From positions 3,369,501 to 3,433,500 of the forward strand of contig NZ_CP090003.1 of the NCBI RefSeq assembly GCF_021390195.1: a DNA stretch of 64,000 nucleotides, in the 5' to 3' direction. Below the pieces are notes generated by a model. The model made no database searches. It saw only the letters and a program-made list of their open reading frames with translations, and had not been told where the DNA came from. This DNA is from Flagellimonas sp. CMM7 (GTDB lineage Bacteria; Bacteroidota; Bacteroidia; Flavobacteriales; Flavobacteriaceae). This document shows, piece after piece, positions 1 through 8,887 of this stretch (its first letter is position 1; each line of letters begins with the position of its first letter). Both the position numbers and the translations under genes were made by a program.

Positions 1-171
1 ATGAAAAAAACAAATAGCACCTATGTTATTGGTGCTAATCAAATCTTCAATTTGTAGAACTTCTTCTTCAGAATCATTGATGAATGCAGCCGGCATGAAC
101 AGTTGACCAACCTTTTGTTTTAAGGTGAGTTTTTTTGTTGCACTAGAATAGGGGAGTAGGCTGTTATGCAT
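1..171 (-). CDS. Glycoside hydrolase family 3 protein, N-terminal fragment (NagZ-like)
   Basis: The first 57 codons are present and the rest lies beyond the window edge. The reading frame is open from ATG at 171 and contains LTLKQKVGQLFMPA followed by an acidic helix and NNIGAICFF. This matches the start of GH3 beta-N-acetylhexosaminidases of the NagZ type, which remove GlcNAc from muropeptides. The start overlaps the stop of the upstream AmpG-like permease by 8 bp, so the two genes are probably translationally coupled in one minus-strand operon. No signal peptide is visible in this fragment, which is consistent with a cytoplasmic enzyme acting after import, but a longer form cannot be excluded. 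The substrate assignment rests on the neighbours (permease, DigH-like enzyme, MurQ), because the catalytic part is not visible. Confidence 0.72.
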   Translation of the reverse strand, partial: MHNSLLPYSSATKKLTLKQKVGQLFMPAAFINDSEEEVLQIEDLISTNNIGAICFFH

Positions 172-1444
172 CGTTTACATTAGTTTTTTTACCATAGTCC
201 TCTGGGTATTTCAAATACCTAAGTACTAGAAACGCTGGTAATGCTGCAACAACCACCCAAAGAAAGAATCCATCATATCCAAGCCATTCTTGAATATAAC
301 CACTCAGCATCCCCGGAATCATCATTCCCAGAGCCATAAATCCTGTGGCTATGGCGTAGTGCGAGGTTTTAGAGATTCCTTCGGCAACATAGATTAGATA
401 AATAAGAAAGGCGGCAAATCCAAATCCATAGCCAAACTGTTCAACAACTACGGTGCCTACAACAGCAAACAAACTTGTAGTTTGCGTAAAGGCAAGAATG
501 GCATAGAGTGCATTGGGTAGGTTTAATGCTAACAGCATTGGAAACATCCATTTTTTTAACCCATCTCGTGAAATTAGAATACCGCCCACAATTCCGCCTA
601 TGGAAAGCATTATAACGCCCACAGTGCCGTAAATGGTACCTACAGCTTCGGTAGAATATTCCAAACCACCTAATTCTAAGGTGTCCAGTAGAAACGGTGA
701 GGCCATTTTAACCAATTGGGATTCGCCTAATCGGTAAGTAAGTATAAATAATATGGCCACCCATATTTGGTTCTTTTTAAAAAAACTGGAAAAGACCTCT
801 AAAAAACCAGCTGGTTTTTCTGTTGTTTTATTTTGTGATGCTTCAAATTTTGGGGCAACCAAAAAGTTGGAAATAGTCAAAACCATCATTAAAATTGCGG
901 CACAGATCATCGTTATTGACCAAGCCTTTGCATTGTCACCATATTCATGCTCAAGAAAACCAGCAAATATGACCAGTAAACCTTGTCCTGTTACCATGGC
1001 CAGACGATAAAATGTGCTTCGTAATCCTATAAAAAATGATTGTTTCTTTTGAGTTAAACCAATCATATAGTAACCATCTGAAGCAATATCATTAGTTGCA
1101 GATGCAAAAGCAGCCATCCAAAAGAATGCAAGCGTTATAATAAAGAAGGAATTGGAGGGAAGAAATAGACCAATTCCCAAAAAGGACAAAGCAACGATAA
1201 ATTGCATACCCAGAAACCATTTTCTTTTGGTTCCATTTAGGTCTACCAATGGGCTCCATAGCGGTTTTATTACCCAAGGTAAGTACAGCCAACTGGTATA
1301 CAACCCTATTTCGGCATTACCAATTCCTAAACGCTTGTACATAATAACAGAAACAGTAACCACTAAAATATAGGGAATGCCTTGTGTAAAATAAAGCAAT
1401 GGTATCCATGCCCATGCGCCTTTGTCTTTTTCTACAGTGCTCAT
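164..1444 (-). CDS. AmpG-like MFS muropeptide/sugar permease
   Basis: The 426-residue protein has about 12 hydrophobic segments and a charged cytoplasmic loop near the middle (around residues 195-225), the usual plan of a major facilitator. WLYLPWVIKPLWSPLVD near residue 52 and NDIASDGYYM near residue 118 match the family containing AmpG, the inner-membrane importer of GlcNAc-anhydroMurNAc peptides. The ATG overlaps the stop of the GNAT gene (ATGA) and the 3' end overlaps the GH3 start, so the three genes form a tight operon. In this context it most likely carries peptidoglycan-derived disaccharides or muropeptides into the cytoplasm. The exact substrate is an inference. Another sugar-specific MFS of the same fold is the main alternative. 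Confidence 0.82.
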   Translation of the reverse strand: MSTVEKDKGAWAWIPLLYFTQGIPYILVVTVSVIMYKRLGIGNAEIGLYTSWLYLPWVIKPLWSPLVDLNGTKRKWFLGMQFIVALSFLGIGLFLPSNSFFIITLAFFWMAAFASATNDIASDGYYMIGLTQKKQSFFIGLRSTFYRLAMVTGQGLLVIFAGFLEHEYGDNAKAWSITMICAAILMMVLTISNFLVAPKFEASQNKTTEKPAGFLEVFSSFFKKNQIWVAILFILTYRLGESQLVKMASPFLLDTLELGGLEYSTEAVGTIYGTVGVIMLSIGGIVGGILISRDGLKKWMFPMLLALNLPNALYAILAFTQTTSLFAVVGTVVVEQFGYGFGFAAFLIYLIYVAEGISKTSHYAIATGFMALGMMIPGMLSGYIQEWLGYDGFFLWVVVAALPAFLVLRYLKYPEDYGKKTNVNDA

Positions 1445-1923
1445 TTAGGATGTTTTAGTAGATTTTGATAGATACTTTTTTCAGATTCTTCAATGACCTT
1501 TGCTCCTACTACTTTTTCATAATATTCAGCGGGACCAACCCCACCTATAATAGCATAGGCGTATCCAAGCTCTTTTAATGCATTAAGTGATTTTATCAAA
1601 AGTATTTTTCCAATTTTTTTTCCTCTTTCTGATTCTAAAACTCCCGTAGGTCCAAAAAAGTTCTTTGATGTGCTTTCAAAACAAGCAAACCCTAAAATGG
1701 ATTGTTCTCGTTGTGCTATATAACAATTAACGGGAAGTGACGCGAAAGCAACACTGACTTCATCTCCCCAGTTTACACTGAAATTAGATGTGACCCAATT
1801 GGTTACGATACTCATTTCGGGTGCAATAGGTCTTTTGATTATGATATTTTCAGTTTCCCAAAGATACTTTTCATCCTTGGTGGAATCGGGTAAATCAAGA
1901 AGTCTTACAAGCATGTCCTGCAT
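1441..1923 (-). CDS. GNAT family N-acetyltransferase
   Basis: The 160-residue protein has a GNAT core: a beta strand with ILGFACFEST, then an acetyl-CoA-binding stretch around GVLESERGKKIGKILLIKSL (about residues 95-115), then YAYAIIGGVGPAEYYEKVVGA near the C-terminus. Members acetylate amines of small molecules or proteins. It sits between the DigH-like lipoprotein and the AmpG-like permease with overlapping start and stop codons, so it is co-expressed with cell-wall sugar uptake genes and could re-acetylate an amino sugar or peptide, though nothing in the sequence fixes the acceptor. ATG at 1923 was chosen. A TTG at 1929 and another ATG at 1914 are also in frame, and the TTG would overlap the upstream stop. 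Confidence 0.78.
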   Translation of the reverse strand: MQDMLVRLLDLPDSTKDEKYLWETENIIIKRPIAPEMSIVTNWVTSNFSVNWGDEVSVAFASLPVNCYIAQREQSILGFACFESTSKNFFGPTGVLESERGKKIGKILLIKSLNALKELGYAYAIIGGVGPAEYYEKVVGAKVIEESEKSIYQNLLKHPK

Positions 1924-1925
1924 AA

Positions 1926-3440
1926 TCAATTTGATTCTGGTTTTAATACCTGTACTTCGCTTTCATTTCCGAAGGCATCAATAATAGTAATTCCAATTCC
2001 CTTTTTTAATTGCTTTTTTGTCAATTGGAGTTGGTTACAGATAGTATTTTGGCTTACGGAAAGATAACTCTTTCTAATGAGCAGTTTTTGGTTTGGTGTT
2101 TTATTGTTCAATGCGTAATAATTCAAAAATCTTGGAATACTATCCGAATGTGAAATGCAAGTGTTCAGGTTGTTGCTTACTATCTGGATCGATTCAACTT
2201 TTGGAACGGACACCTTCCTTTTTGTTTTTGTAATTCCACTTGGGTTTTGGGAAGGAAATCTATAGAACTTTTTCTTTAAGATTTTGGTGACATTATCATG
2301 TTTGCCCAAAAGTGATTTTGCACTGAAGAAAACATTGCCCGATATTTCTTTTTGAGATCTGGCCAACGAAAGCTGTTTAGGGATTTCTTTTTTCTTGTTC
2401 CAGGCCTTGTCCTTGTTGTTCTTGATTTTGTAAGTCCCGTTGCCTATGTATAAATTGGTGTTTTCGGTGGTAGTAGCCCACCATTTGGTAATAACTTGAT
2501 GAGAGGCAAGAGGATAATCCATACTCCAATATACTTGGGGGACTAAATAATCTAACCAACCTTTTTGAATCCAAAGTAACGGATCCGCATAAAGGTCCTC
2601 ATAGGTTGTTTGCCCTGCTTTTGTATCAGAACCATTTGCATCGGTACTCTTGTTTTTCCATACTCCAAAGGGACTAATGCCAAATTGAACCCACGGTTTA
2701 GATTTTTTAATGACTTTATGTATATTTTTCACCAAAGAATCCACATTACTTCGTCGCCAATCTTCTATGTTTTGATTCTGTAAACCGCAGGTTTGAAAAG
2801 CGATACTGTCTTTAAATACTTCATCTTTGATTTTGTATGGGTAAAAATAATCATCAAAATGAATGGCGTCCACATTGTAGTTTGCAACCACTTCCTCAAT
2901 GACATTGGTCAGTTTTTGTTGCACTTCTGGTAACCCGGGATTATAGTAGTATTTTTTGCCATATTTGAGCATCCAATCCGGATGTTTGTAGAAATCGTGT
3001 TTTTCAGACAGTGCTATTGTATCCAAATCAAAAGTGGCGCGATATGGATTGAGCCATGCATGAAATTCCATTCCACGCTTATGGGTCTCTGTTATCATCC
3101 ATTCTAAAGGACTGTTGAAATCTTCTTTTGGTGCCTCTCCTTCTTTCCCAGTCAAGTATTTAGACCACGGAGCTTGCTCTGTCTTGTAAAATGCATCGCC
3201 CGCTGTTCGTATCTGTACTATAGCCGCATTAAAATTAAGTTCTTGGTAGAAATCTAGAATTTCTATAAAATCTCTTTTCTGTTTTTCTGAATTGTCATTT
3301 GCATTTTTAGGCCAGTCAATGTTTGCCACTGTTGCAATCCAAACTCCTCTAAACTCTTTTTGCGGTTGAATTTTGGTCATTCTTGAAACCGAGCAGGAAA
3401 GACAAAGTAAAAGTGGAATTATGTAGATAATCCTTGACAT
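1926..3440 (-). CDS. DigH/YddW-like glycosyl hydrolase lipoprotein (GHL10, DUF187)
   Basis: The 504-residue protein starts with a lipoprotein signal (hydrophobic stretch then lipobox CLSC, Cys at about residue 16). The GHL10/DUF187 TIM barrel covers roughly residues 28-360, opening with KEFRGVWIATVANIDWP and containing FHAWLNPYRA, the acidic AIHFDDYFYP strand and FGISPFGVW. About 140 Ig-like residues follow. The E. coli homologue DigH (YddW) cleaves denuded peptidoglycan glycan strands. An outer-membrane lipoprotein glycosidase beside a SusC/SusD pair and an AmpG-like permease suggests trimming of peptidoglycan chains outside the inner membrane. A terminator-like hairpin lies just upstream, so it may be transcribed separately from susCD or by read-through. 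Confidence 0.85.
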   Translation of the reverse strand: MSRIIYIIPLLLCLSCSVSRMTKIQPQKEFRGVWIATVANIDWPKNANDNSEKQKRDFIEILDFYQELNFNAAIVQIRTAGDAFYKTEQAPWSKYLTGKEGEAPKEDFNSPLEWMITETHKRGMEFHAWLNPYRATFDLDTIALSEKHDFYKHPDWMLKYGKKYYYNPGLPEVQQKLTNVIEEVVANYNVDAIHFDDYFYPYKIKDEVFKDSIAFQTCGLQNQNIEDWRRSNVDSLVKNIHKVIKKSKPWVQFGISPFGVWKNKSTDANGSDTKAGQTTYEDLYADPLLWIQKGWLDYLVPQVYWSMDYPLASHQVITKWWATTTENTNLYIGNGTYKIKNNKDKAWNKKKEIPKQLSLARSQKEISGNVFFSAKSLLGKHDNVTKILKKKFYRFPSQNPSGITKTKRKVSVPKVESIQIVSNNLNTCISHSDSIPRFLNYYALNNKTPNQKLLIRKSYLSVSQNTICNQLQLTKKQLKKGIGITIIDAFGNESEVQVLKPESN

Positions 3441-3451
3441 AAAACTTAAAT

Positions 3452-3490
3452 AAAAAAGGCCTACTTATGGACTAAATGTAGGCCTTTTCG
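3452..3490 (-). terminator. Intrinsic terminator after susD
   Basis: An 11-bp perfect stem (AAAAGGCCTAC at 3454-3464, complement at 3478-3488) with a 13-nt loop is followed, read on the minus strand, by a T-rich run. It separates susD from the DigH-like gene, so full susCD transcripts probably end here and only part reads through into the hydrolase, GNAT and permease genes. Confidence 0.8.
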
Positions 3491-3537
3491 CTTGATAAAA
3501 TTGAAAACTAAAACTAACAACTCAAACTAAAACTATT

Positions 3538-4848
3538 TTATATTGATGGATCTGCAGGGGTATTTGGATTATTATCTCTTTCTGTATCTGGATAAGGATA
3601 GAAATTCCTGTTCCGTTCTGCATTTGCATCATTTGGACCTGGTCTATTAAATCTTCTACTATCTTCCAAAGACATACCGCTCATAAATAATTCAATACGT
3701 CTGTTTCTATAGATCTCTTCTAAAACTGCTTCTTGGGTTGCCGCACCTGAATATTCAGGTAAATTGGCTCCCAATCCAAATGCATCTCCTGCTGCAGTTT
3801 TGGTAAGCACTTCATTCAATACTGTTATGGCTTGAGGTACTTGATCCTGTCTTGCCAAAGCTTCAGCTTCAATGAGTAACATTTCTCCTGGCAAGTATAC
3901 TGGGATGTCATCTAGATTATCATCAAAAAAACCAACAGAGAAAAACGCATCTTCATTTGTTGAAGGATCATTGGCTATTGTAACGTAAAAATCTAAACGC
4001 CCATCCGTTGGATCCGGCAACAATGTATCTGGTAATCCAAATTCATCGTTCTTGGCTTCAACAACATTGTTGGTGCCATATGTTTCCGAAATTGGGTTGG
4101 GCACTGCAGCATCATAGGACCAAGTAGATTGAACCGATAAATTCACAGCATTGGCAGCTGTAACAGCAGCGGGATAGTTACCAGCCATAAGGTTATATCT
4201 AGCCAATAGTGCTTGAATGGAATTTTCTAAGTCCACAGACTGGAAAACACTTGATGATACTGAAGAAGAGATACCGCTTTGTGCATACCCTAAAGCTGTT
4301 GTTAAATCACTGATTGCATCGGCTAAAACCTCTGCTCGTGAATTAAATTGCGCTTCCTGCTCCGTAATCAAAGGTACTTGTTCAAAAAACTGGATGAGCG
4401 TGCCATTGGCCAATGCTTCATAGAATAGGGCATAAGCTTTTAAACTATTGGCTTCAGCTTCATCTGCGGCGGCAGTATCTGCATTTTCGAACACGGTCAA
4501 AGATTCTCTACGAACCAGCATGAGCTCGCCCCACAGACTTCTTAGGATACCGTTGTTAATAGAAATTTCATTACCTCCATTGATTAGTTCAGCTTCTGCT
4601 AAGTTTCCAGGATTAATCAGTCTCAATTCATCCGCGGTTAAGCCAGATGCAGTAACTGTGGTATAAATTGCCCCTGCACGATCAGTACTGTAACGTTGCT
4701 GAACTCCATTAATTAATTTGATAAGGTTTTCAACACTTCCTTCAACTTCTGGGTCGGAAATGTTTATTGGGTCGATGAACTCTTTGTCACAAGATACAAT
4801 GACAAAGAATACGGTAATAGCTATAAATATTTTATTGATATTTTTCAT
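3538..4848 (-). CDS. SusD/RagB-type nutrient-binding lipoprotein
   Basis: The 436-residue protein has a lipoprotein signal (ITVFFVIVSC, Cys about residue 20) and a SusD fold with TPR-like helices in the N-terminal half. The C-terminal part carries the motifs EAEALARQDQ, LEEIYRNRRIELFMSG and DSRRFNRPGP, which are classic for SusD/RagB proteins. It binds the substrate at the cell surface as a lid over the SusC barrel. ATG at 4848 is preferred because it gives a clean signal peptide 10 bp after the susC stop. A start 24 bp upstream would run into susC. The ligand is unknown; neighbouring amino-sugar genes suggest a peptidoglycan or chitin-type oligosaccharide. Confidence 0.93.
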   Translation of the reverse strand: MKNINKIFIAITVFFVIVSCDKEFIDPINISDPEVEGSVENLIKLINGVQQRYSTDRAGAIYTTVTASGLTADELRLINPGNLAEAELINGGNEISINNGILRSLWGELMLVRRESLTVFENADTAAADEAEANSLKAYALFYEALANGTLIQFFEQVPLITEQEAQFNSRAEVLADAISDLTTALGYAQSGISSSVSSSVFQSVDLENSIQALLARYNLMAGNYPAAVTAANAVNLSVQSTWSYDAAVPNPISETYGTNNVVEAKNDEFGLPDTLLPDPTDGRLDFYVTIANDPSTNEDAFFSVGFFDDNLDDIPVYLPGEMLLIEAEALARQDQVPQAITVLNEVLTKTAAGDAFGLGANLPEYSGAATQEAVLEEIYRNRRIELFMSGMSLEDSRRFNRPGPNDANAERNRNFYPYPDTERDNNPNTPADPSI

Positions 4849-4858
4849 TGTCTTCTTA

Positions 4859-7800
4859 TTAGAAATTTGCACTTAGTGATAGAATAAAAGTTCTTGGAAT
4901 TGGTACATTACCAAAATTCACAGCACGTAACAAGTTTGATTGTCCACCAGCATTTGTTTCTGGGTCATAACTGAAAAAGTTATCGATAGAAATCAAATTT
5001 CTTCCTTTTAAGGCGACGGTAAAGTTTTTTACCCCCTTAAAAAGTTCAGGAAATGTATAACCTAATGAAACCTCACGCAATTTTACAAATGAACCATCCT
5101 CCATTCTAAATTCTTGAATTGGATATATTGAAGAGATATAACCTCTTGGAAGTTCACCAGATAATTCTTGTTCTGCCAACCTTCCTACACCAACTCCTTG
5201 CCTTGTTCGTTTATCGGCATCAAAGACATCAAAACCTTGAACTGATTCCCACAGCATAGAAAATGAAAATTGTTTGTATTGTACATCTGTTCCTATACCA
5301 AGGAGATAATCTGGATTTGGATCACCGATAACTCTTCTTAATGCATCACCTGTTGGTTGTCCATTTGCATCTCTTTGAGGAGTTCCTGCCAAAGCGTCCC
5401 CTCTTTCTTGTTGAGGTAAGCCATCTGCAGTCAATAGAAAGCTACCATCATCGTTTCTAGCAAAATAGGTTCCATAAAAGACACCCAAGGCTTCACCTTC
5501 CCTAACCTGTGGCGGAGCTCCACTTACAGTGGCTATAGATATGGGGCCACCTGTAGTTGCAGTTACCTCATTTCTATTTCTAGTAAAATTAAAGTTCAAA
5601 TCCCATTTTAAATCATCAGTTTTTATAGGAGTAACTCTCAAGTAGATTTCTAAACCATCGTTTTTCATACTGCCCACATTCTCAAATCGAGAAAGACCTC
5701 CTTCAGAAGGAGCCAACGTACGCTGAACAATCAAGTCTGATATTTTCTGATTGTAATATGTGAACAAAACAGATGCTCTATTGTTAAATAAGCTTAAATC
5801 TGTACCTATTTCAAATTCCTTTAATCGCTCTACTTCTAAATTTTCATTACCTAGAGCACTGGACTGGCTTAATGAAGTGGTTCCTTGAAACTCGTTTGGA
5901 TTGTATCTTCCAAACCTTGCATAAGGACCTACTGCTGTAAGGTTTCCTGCTTCACCATAAGATGAACGTATTCTGGCGGAATTTATAACATTGGATATAC
6001 CTGAATTCTCCCAAAAAGGTTCACTTGATAACACATACGAACCTGATATTTTAGGATAAAAGTTTGTTCTTTTGTCTGGGTCAAAGTTTGTAGCTCCATC
6101 AATTCTACCTGCAATGGTTAGAAAGTATCTATCACTAAAAGACAGGGTCTCTTGAACAAAACCTCCAAAAATCTCTAATCTATCATCGCTTTCTTGCCCT
6201 TGTAAAGGAACGGTGGGAGTCCCACTTGCATCTAAATCTCGACCCTGAGTTCCAGAGTACTCTAAACTACTAGATTGAAAATTATAGCCAACTATGGTTT
6301 GAGAGTTGATATTATCTGAAATATCAAAATCAAATGTAGCGTTCACATCATAATTCCAGTTAAAAATAGTTGCTTCCGCATTACCTTGATAACCATTGTT
6401 GAAATATGCAGCGTTAACAGGCTCATAAGCATATATAGGAATTGAAATGTTTCCATCCTGCTTATAAGTGTCCATACCTAAAATTTGATCTATAGTTAAA
6501 AAATCAGTTGGTCTCAAAGACACTGTTAGGTTGGGAATGAACCTGGTGACATCTTGGGTAATGTCAAACTCTTCTATTATGGATAAAGGGTTTACTCTGG
6601 TGGGTTCTACACTTTGCAGGTTCCCACTTGCATCCCTTTGAGAAGCATTGTAGATATTGTTGGTAATGTTCACGGAATTGATCGGACTCCAAAAAACATT
6701 TCCATCTGGCTTTTCATCAGAAGTACTGTTCATAAAGTAAAGCCCTACGTTGTATGATAACCAATCGTTAACGGTATGGTTAAAATTCAACCTTGCGGAA
6801 AGTCTATTGTATTTAGTGTTTCTAATGATGCCTTCATTGGACAAATATCCAACGGAAGCTGCATAGCCCATTTTTTCATTTCCATCCCTAATGGACAAAT
6901 AGTTGTCCGTTCCGAGTCCCGTTTGGAATATTAAATCTTGATAATCAAAACGCTGTACATCTACCTTATTGGTCAAAAGATTAGCGAAAGGTGTTGTGTT
7001 TCCTTCAGCATCTCTACCAAATATGGGCCACAATCTTACATCTTCGCCACCAAATTGTTCACCCCTTAAATTCATATCTACTTCCTTTCTTAAGTCATTT
7101 ACGTTGAATGAAGTTTTAAAGAAAATTTCTGGACCGTCAACAAAATTACCACCTCTTTTAGTGGTAATGATCACTACACCATTGGAAGCACGCGAGCCAT
7201 AAATTGCAGCTGCAGCTGATCCATTTAAAATGTTGATGTCTTGGATATCGTTCGGATTAATGTCTACCATTCTGTTTTGACCTGGACTGGCATCTCCAGA
7301 GCTAACATTTAGGTTGGTTACATTAGTTGTTAAGTTACTGGCAATAACCCCATCAACTATATATAAAGGTTCTGAAGAACCACTTATGGTACTTGGACCT
7401 CTTAGTCTTATTGAAAATCCACCTGCGGGATCACCCGAGTTTTGGGTTATTTGAGCACCTGGAACCTTACCTTGAATTGCAGATGTAACATTTATAGGGT
7501 CTGCTTTTAAAAGTTCTACACTTTTTACAGTGGTAACGGCGTTACCTAATTTTTTTCGTTCTTGTACCACGGTGGAGCCTGTTACAACAACCTCATCAAG
7601 ACTTAGAAGATCTTCTGACATTGCAAAGTTGTTGGTTACATCGCCACCAGAATAACTTACACTTATTTTTTCTGTTGAATACCCTAAGTAACTGGCAACA
7701 AGTATGTAGTCTGCCTGCTGCAAGTCAGCTTGAAAGCTGTAGTTACCATCAAAATCGGTTACAGTTCCATAAGAAGTGTTCTCAATATAAACAGAAACAC

Positions 7801-7948
7801 CAGGTATGGGCGTTCCGTTTCTACTATCTGTCACTGCTCCGGAGAAGGAGCCTGAATTTTGGGAAAATGCACTGGCACTGACGGCTATGCACACCAAAAA
7901 CAGTATTTGGCGCAATTTTTTTCCATTCATAAAATTAGTTTTTTCCAT
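4859..7948 (-). CDS. SusC/RagA family TonB-linked outer-membrane transporter
   Basis: The 1029-residue protein has a signal peptide (LFLVCIAVSASAFSQ), then a carboxypeptidase-regulatory-like domain (about residues 33-115: FSGAVTDSRNGTPIPGVSVY, FDGNYSF). A plug domain follows (about 125-265, with VVVTGSTVVQERKKLGNAV and ASNGVVIITTKRG) and then a long beta barrel ending in the aromatic LSLSANF. It imports the bound ligand across the outer membrane using TonB energy. The first ATG is at 7948 and a second in-frame ATG at 7930 could also serve. It opens the susCD transcript and is divergent from a DeoR-family regulator whose intergenic spacer carries four phased TGCAA repeats overlapping this gene's promoter. 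Confidence 0.95.
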   Translation of the reverse strand: MEKTNFMNGKKLRQILFLVCIAVSASAFSQNSGSFSGAVTDSRNGTPIPGVSVYIENTSYGTVTDFDGNYSFQADLQQADYILVASYLGYSTEKISVSYSGGDVTNNFAMSEDLLSLDEVVVTGSTVVQERKKLGNAVTTVKSVELLKADPINVTSAIQGKVPGAQITQNSGDPAGGFSIRLRGPSTISGSSEPLYIVDGVIASNLTTNVTNLNVSSGDASPGQNRMVDINPNDIQDINILNGSAAAAIYGSRASNGVVIITTKRGGNFVDGPEIFFKTSFNVNDLRKEVDMNLRGEQFGGEDVRLWPIFGRDAEGNTTPFANLLTNKVDVQRFDYQDLIFQTGLGTDNYLSIRDGNEKMGYAASVGYLSNEGIIRNTKYNRLSARLNFNHTVNDWLSYNVGLYFMNSTSDEKPDGNVFWSPINSVNITNNIYNASQRDASGNLQSVEPTRVNPLSIIEEFDITQDVTRFIPNLTVSLRPTDFLTIDQILGMDTYKQDGNISIPIYAYEPVNAAYFNNGYQGNAEATIFNWNYDVNATFDFDISDNINSQTIVGYNFQSSSLEYSGTQGRDLDASGTPTVPLQGQESDDRLEIFGGFVQETLSFSDRYFLTIAGRIDGATNFDPDKRTNFYPKISGSYVLSSEPFWENSGISNVINSARIRSSYGEAGNLTAVGPYARFGRYNPNEFQGTTSLSQSSALGNENLEVERLKEFEIGTDLSLFNNRASVLFTYYNQKISDLIVQRTLAPSEGGLSRFENVGSMKNDGLEIYLRVTPIKTDDLKWDLNFNFTRNRNEVTATTGGPISIATVSGAPPQVREGEALGVFYGTYFARNDDGSFLLTADGLPQQERGDALAGTPQRDANGQPTGDALRRVIGDPNPDYLLGIGTDVQYKQFSFSMLWESVQGFDVFDADKRTRQGVGVGRLAEQELSGELPRGYISSIYPIQEFRMEDGSFVKLREVSLGYTFPELFKGVKNFTVALKGRNLISIDNFFSYDPETNAGGQSNLLRAVNFGNVPIPRTFILSLSANF

Positions 7949-7991
7949 TTAGTGTTGGAGTTAGTAATTAAGTTTTATTAAGTAGTTTTCT

Positions 7992-8023
7992 CAAAAATAT
8001 GCAAATAATTGCAAAACATGCAA
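7992..8023 (-). promoter_or_regulatory. Bacteroidota-type promoter of susC
   Basis: On the minus strand a -7 box TATTTTTG (7992-7999, consensus TAnnTTTG) is preceded 21 bp upstream by TTG (8021-8023) as the -33 element. The boxes lie about 45-70 bp before the susC start and are overlapped by the TGCAA repeat array, so a protein bound there would contact or block RNA polymerase. Confidence 0.6.
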
Positions 8024-8033
8024 TATTTTGCAA
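8000..8033. promoter_or_regulatory. Four helically phased TGCAA repeats (likely DeoR operator)
   Basis: TGCAA occurs at 8000, 8010, 8019 and 8029, that is with 10-9-10 bp spacing, close to one helical turn each. Two copies also form the inverted repeat ATTGCAAAA (8008-8016) / TTTTGCAAT (8026-8034). The array covers the spacer between susC and a DeoR-family gene and overlaps the susC promoter. A similar four-repeat array lies in front of the second DeoR gene, which supports regulator binding. Confidence 0.6.
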
Positions 8034-8078
8034 TATTTTTGAAGGAATTGGGTTTTAACCTTATTTTACTTAAACTTT

Positions 8079-8086
8079 TACATTTG
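8079..8086 (+). promoter_or_regulatory. -7 promoter box of first DeoR gene
   Basis: TACATTTG fits the Bacteroidota -7 consensus TAnnTTTG and lies 18 bp before the regulator's ATG. No convincing -33 TTG is seen at the usual distance. Confidence 0.5.
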
Positions 8087-8104
8087 CTTAAATTATAAAA
8101 CACC

Positions 8105-8851
8105 ATGCTGAAGGAAGAACGCCATCAGGTTATATTGAACGAAGTACGGATACACAATAAAGTTCTATTGAATGATATTGCCGAGTTAGTTAAGGTCTCT
8201 CCAGATACGGTCAGGAGAGATATAAAGGAGCTACATGATAGCAATAAGCTTAAGCGTGTACATGGTGGGGCAATTTCACTGGGATTCAATCATTACAATT
8301 ATGCCAGTCGAGAAATTTACTCCCTTGAGAAAAAATCAAAAATTGCAGAAAAGGCGGTTTCATTACTCAAAGAAGGGCAGGTAGTCTTATTGAGTGGTGG
8401 AACAACAAACCTTGAAATAGCAAGGTTGATTCCACCTTATCTTAAAATAACATGTTTTACTCCAAGTTTACCCATAGCTGTTCAGTTGTTACCTAAACTA
8501 AATATTGAAATAATTTTTGTTGGAGGAAAGATTAATAAGGATTCGCAGATTACTATTGGTGGCGGACCCATTGGGGTTTTATCAGAGATAAAGGCAGATA
8601 TTTGTTTTTTAGGAGTTAACAGCATACATCCAAATGATGGGGTAACCGAATTTGATTGGGAAATAGTTCAAGTTAAAAAGGCTATGATAAATGCATCAAA
8701 AAAAGTAGTTGTTCCCTCTATATATGAAAAAATTGATTCTGTTCAGCGATATAAGATTTGCAATATGGATGCTGTTGATTTATTGATAACCGAATTGGAC
8801 AAAACGGACCCCTTATTGAAACCATATGGAAAAAATACAGATTTGATGTAA
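8105..8851 (+). CDS. DeoR-family transcriptional regulator 1
   Basis: The 248-residue protein has an N-terminal winged helix-turn-helix (about residues 3-57: LKEERHQVILNEV, VSPDTVRRDIKEL, then KRVHGGAIS). A C-terminal DeoRC sugar-phosphate-sensing domain follows, with VLLSGGTTNLEIARLIP and a glycine-rich IIFVGGKINKDSQITIGGG. Such regulators sense phosphorylated sugars made by the pathway they control. It is divergent from susC and convergent with the nagB-like fusion. It is a clear paralogue of the regulator encoded about 3 kb downstream (shared LKEER..VILNEV, DTVRRD/DTIRRD and VTEFDWEIVQVKKA/LTEFDWDIVQVKKA), so the two probably divide control of one regulon. Confidence 0.93.
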   Translation: MLKEERHQVILNEVRIHNKVLLNDIAELVKVSPDTVRRDIKELHDSNKLKRVHGGAISLGFNHYNYASREIYSLEKKSKIAEKAVSLLKEGQVVLLSGGTTNLEIARLIPPYLKITCFTPSLPIAVQLLPKLNIEIIFVGGKINKDSQITIGGGPIGVLSEIKADICFLGVNSIHPNDGVTEFDWEIVQVKKAMINASKKVVVPSIYEKIDSVQRYKICNMDAVDLLITELDKTDPLLKPYGKNTDLM

Positions 8852-8881
8852 AAAAAGAGAGGCGGATAGCCTCTCTTTTTT
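8851..8881. terminator. Bidirectional terminator between convergent genes
   Basis: AGAGAGGC (8856-8863) and GCCTCTCT (8869-8876) form an 8-bp stem with a 5-nt loop, flanked by an A run on one side and a T run on the other. It can stop transcription from both the DeoR gene and the opposing NagB fusion gene. Confidence 0.88.
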
Positions 8882-8887
8882 TATCAA

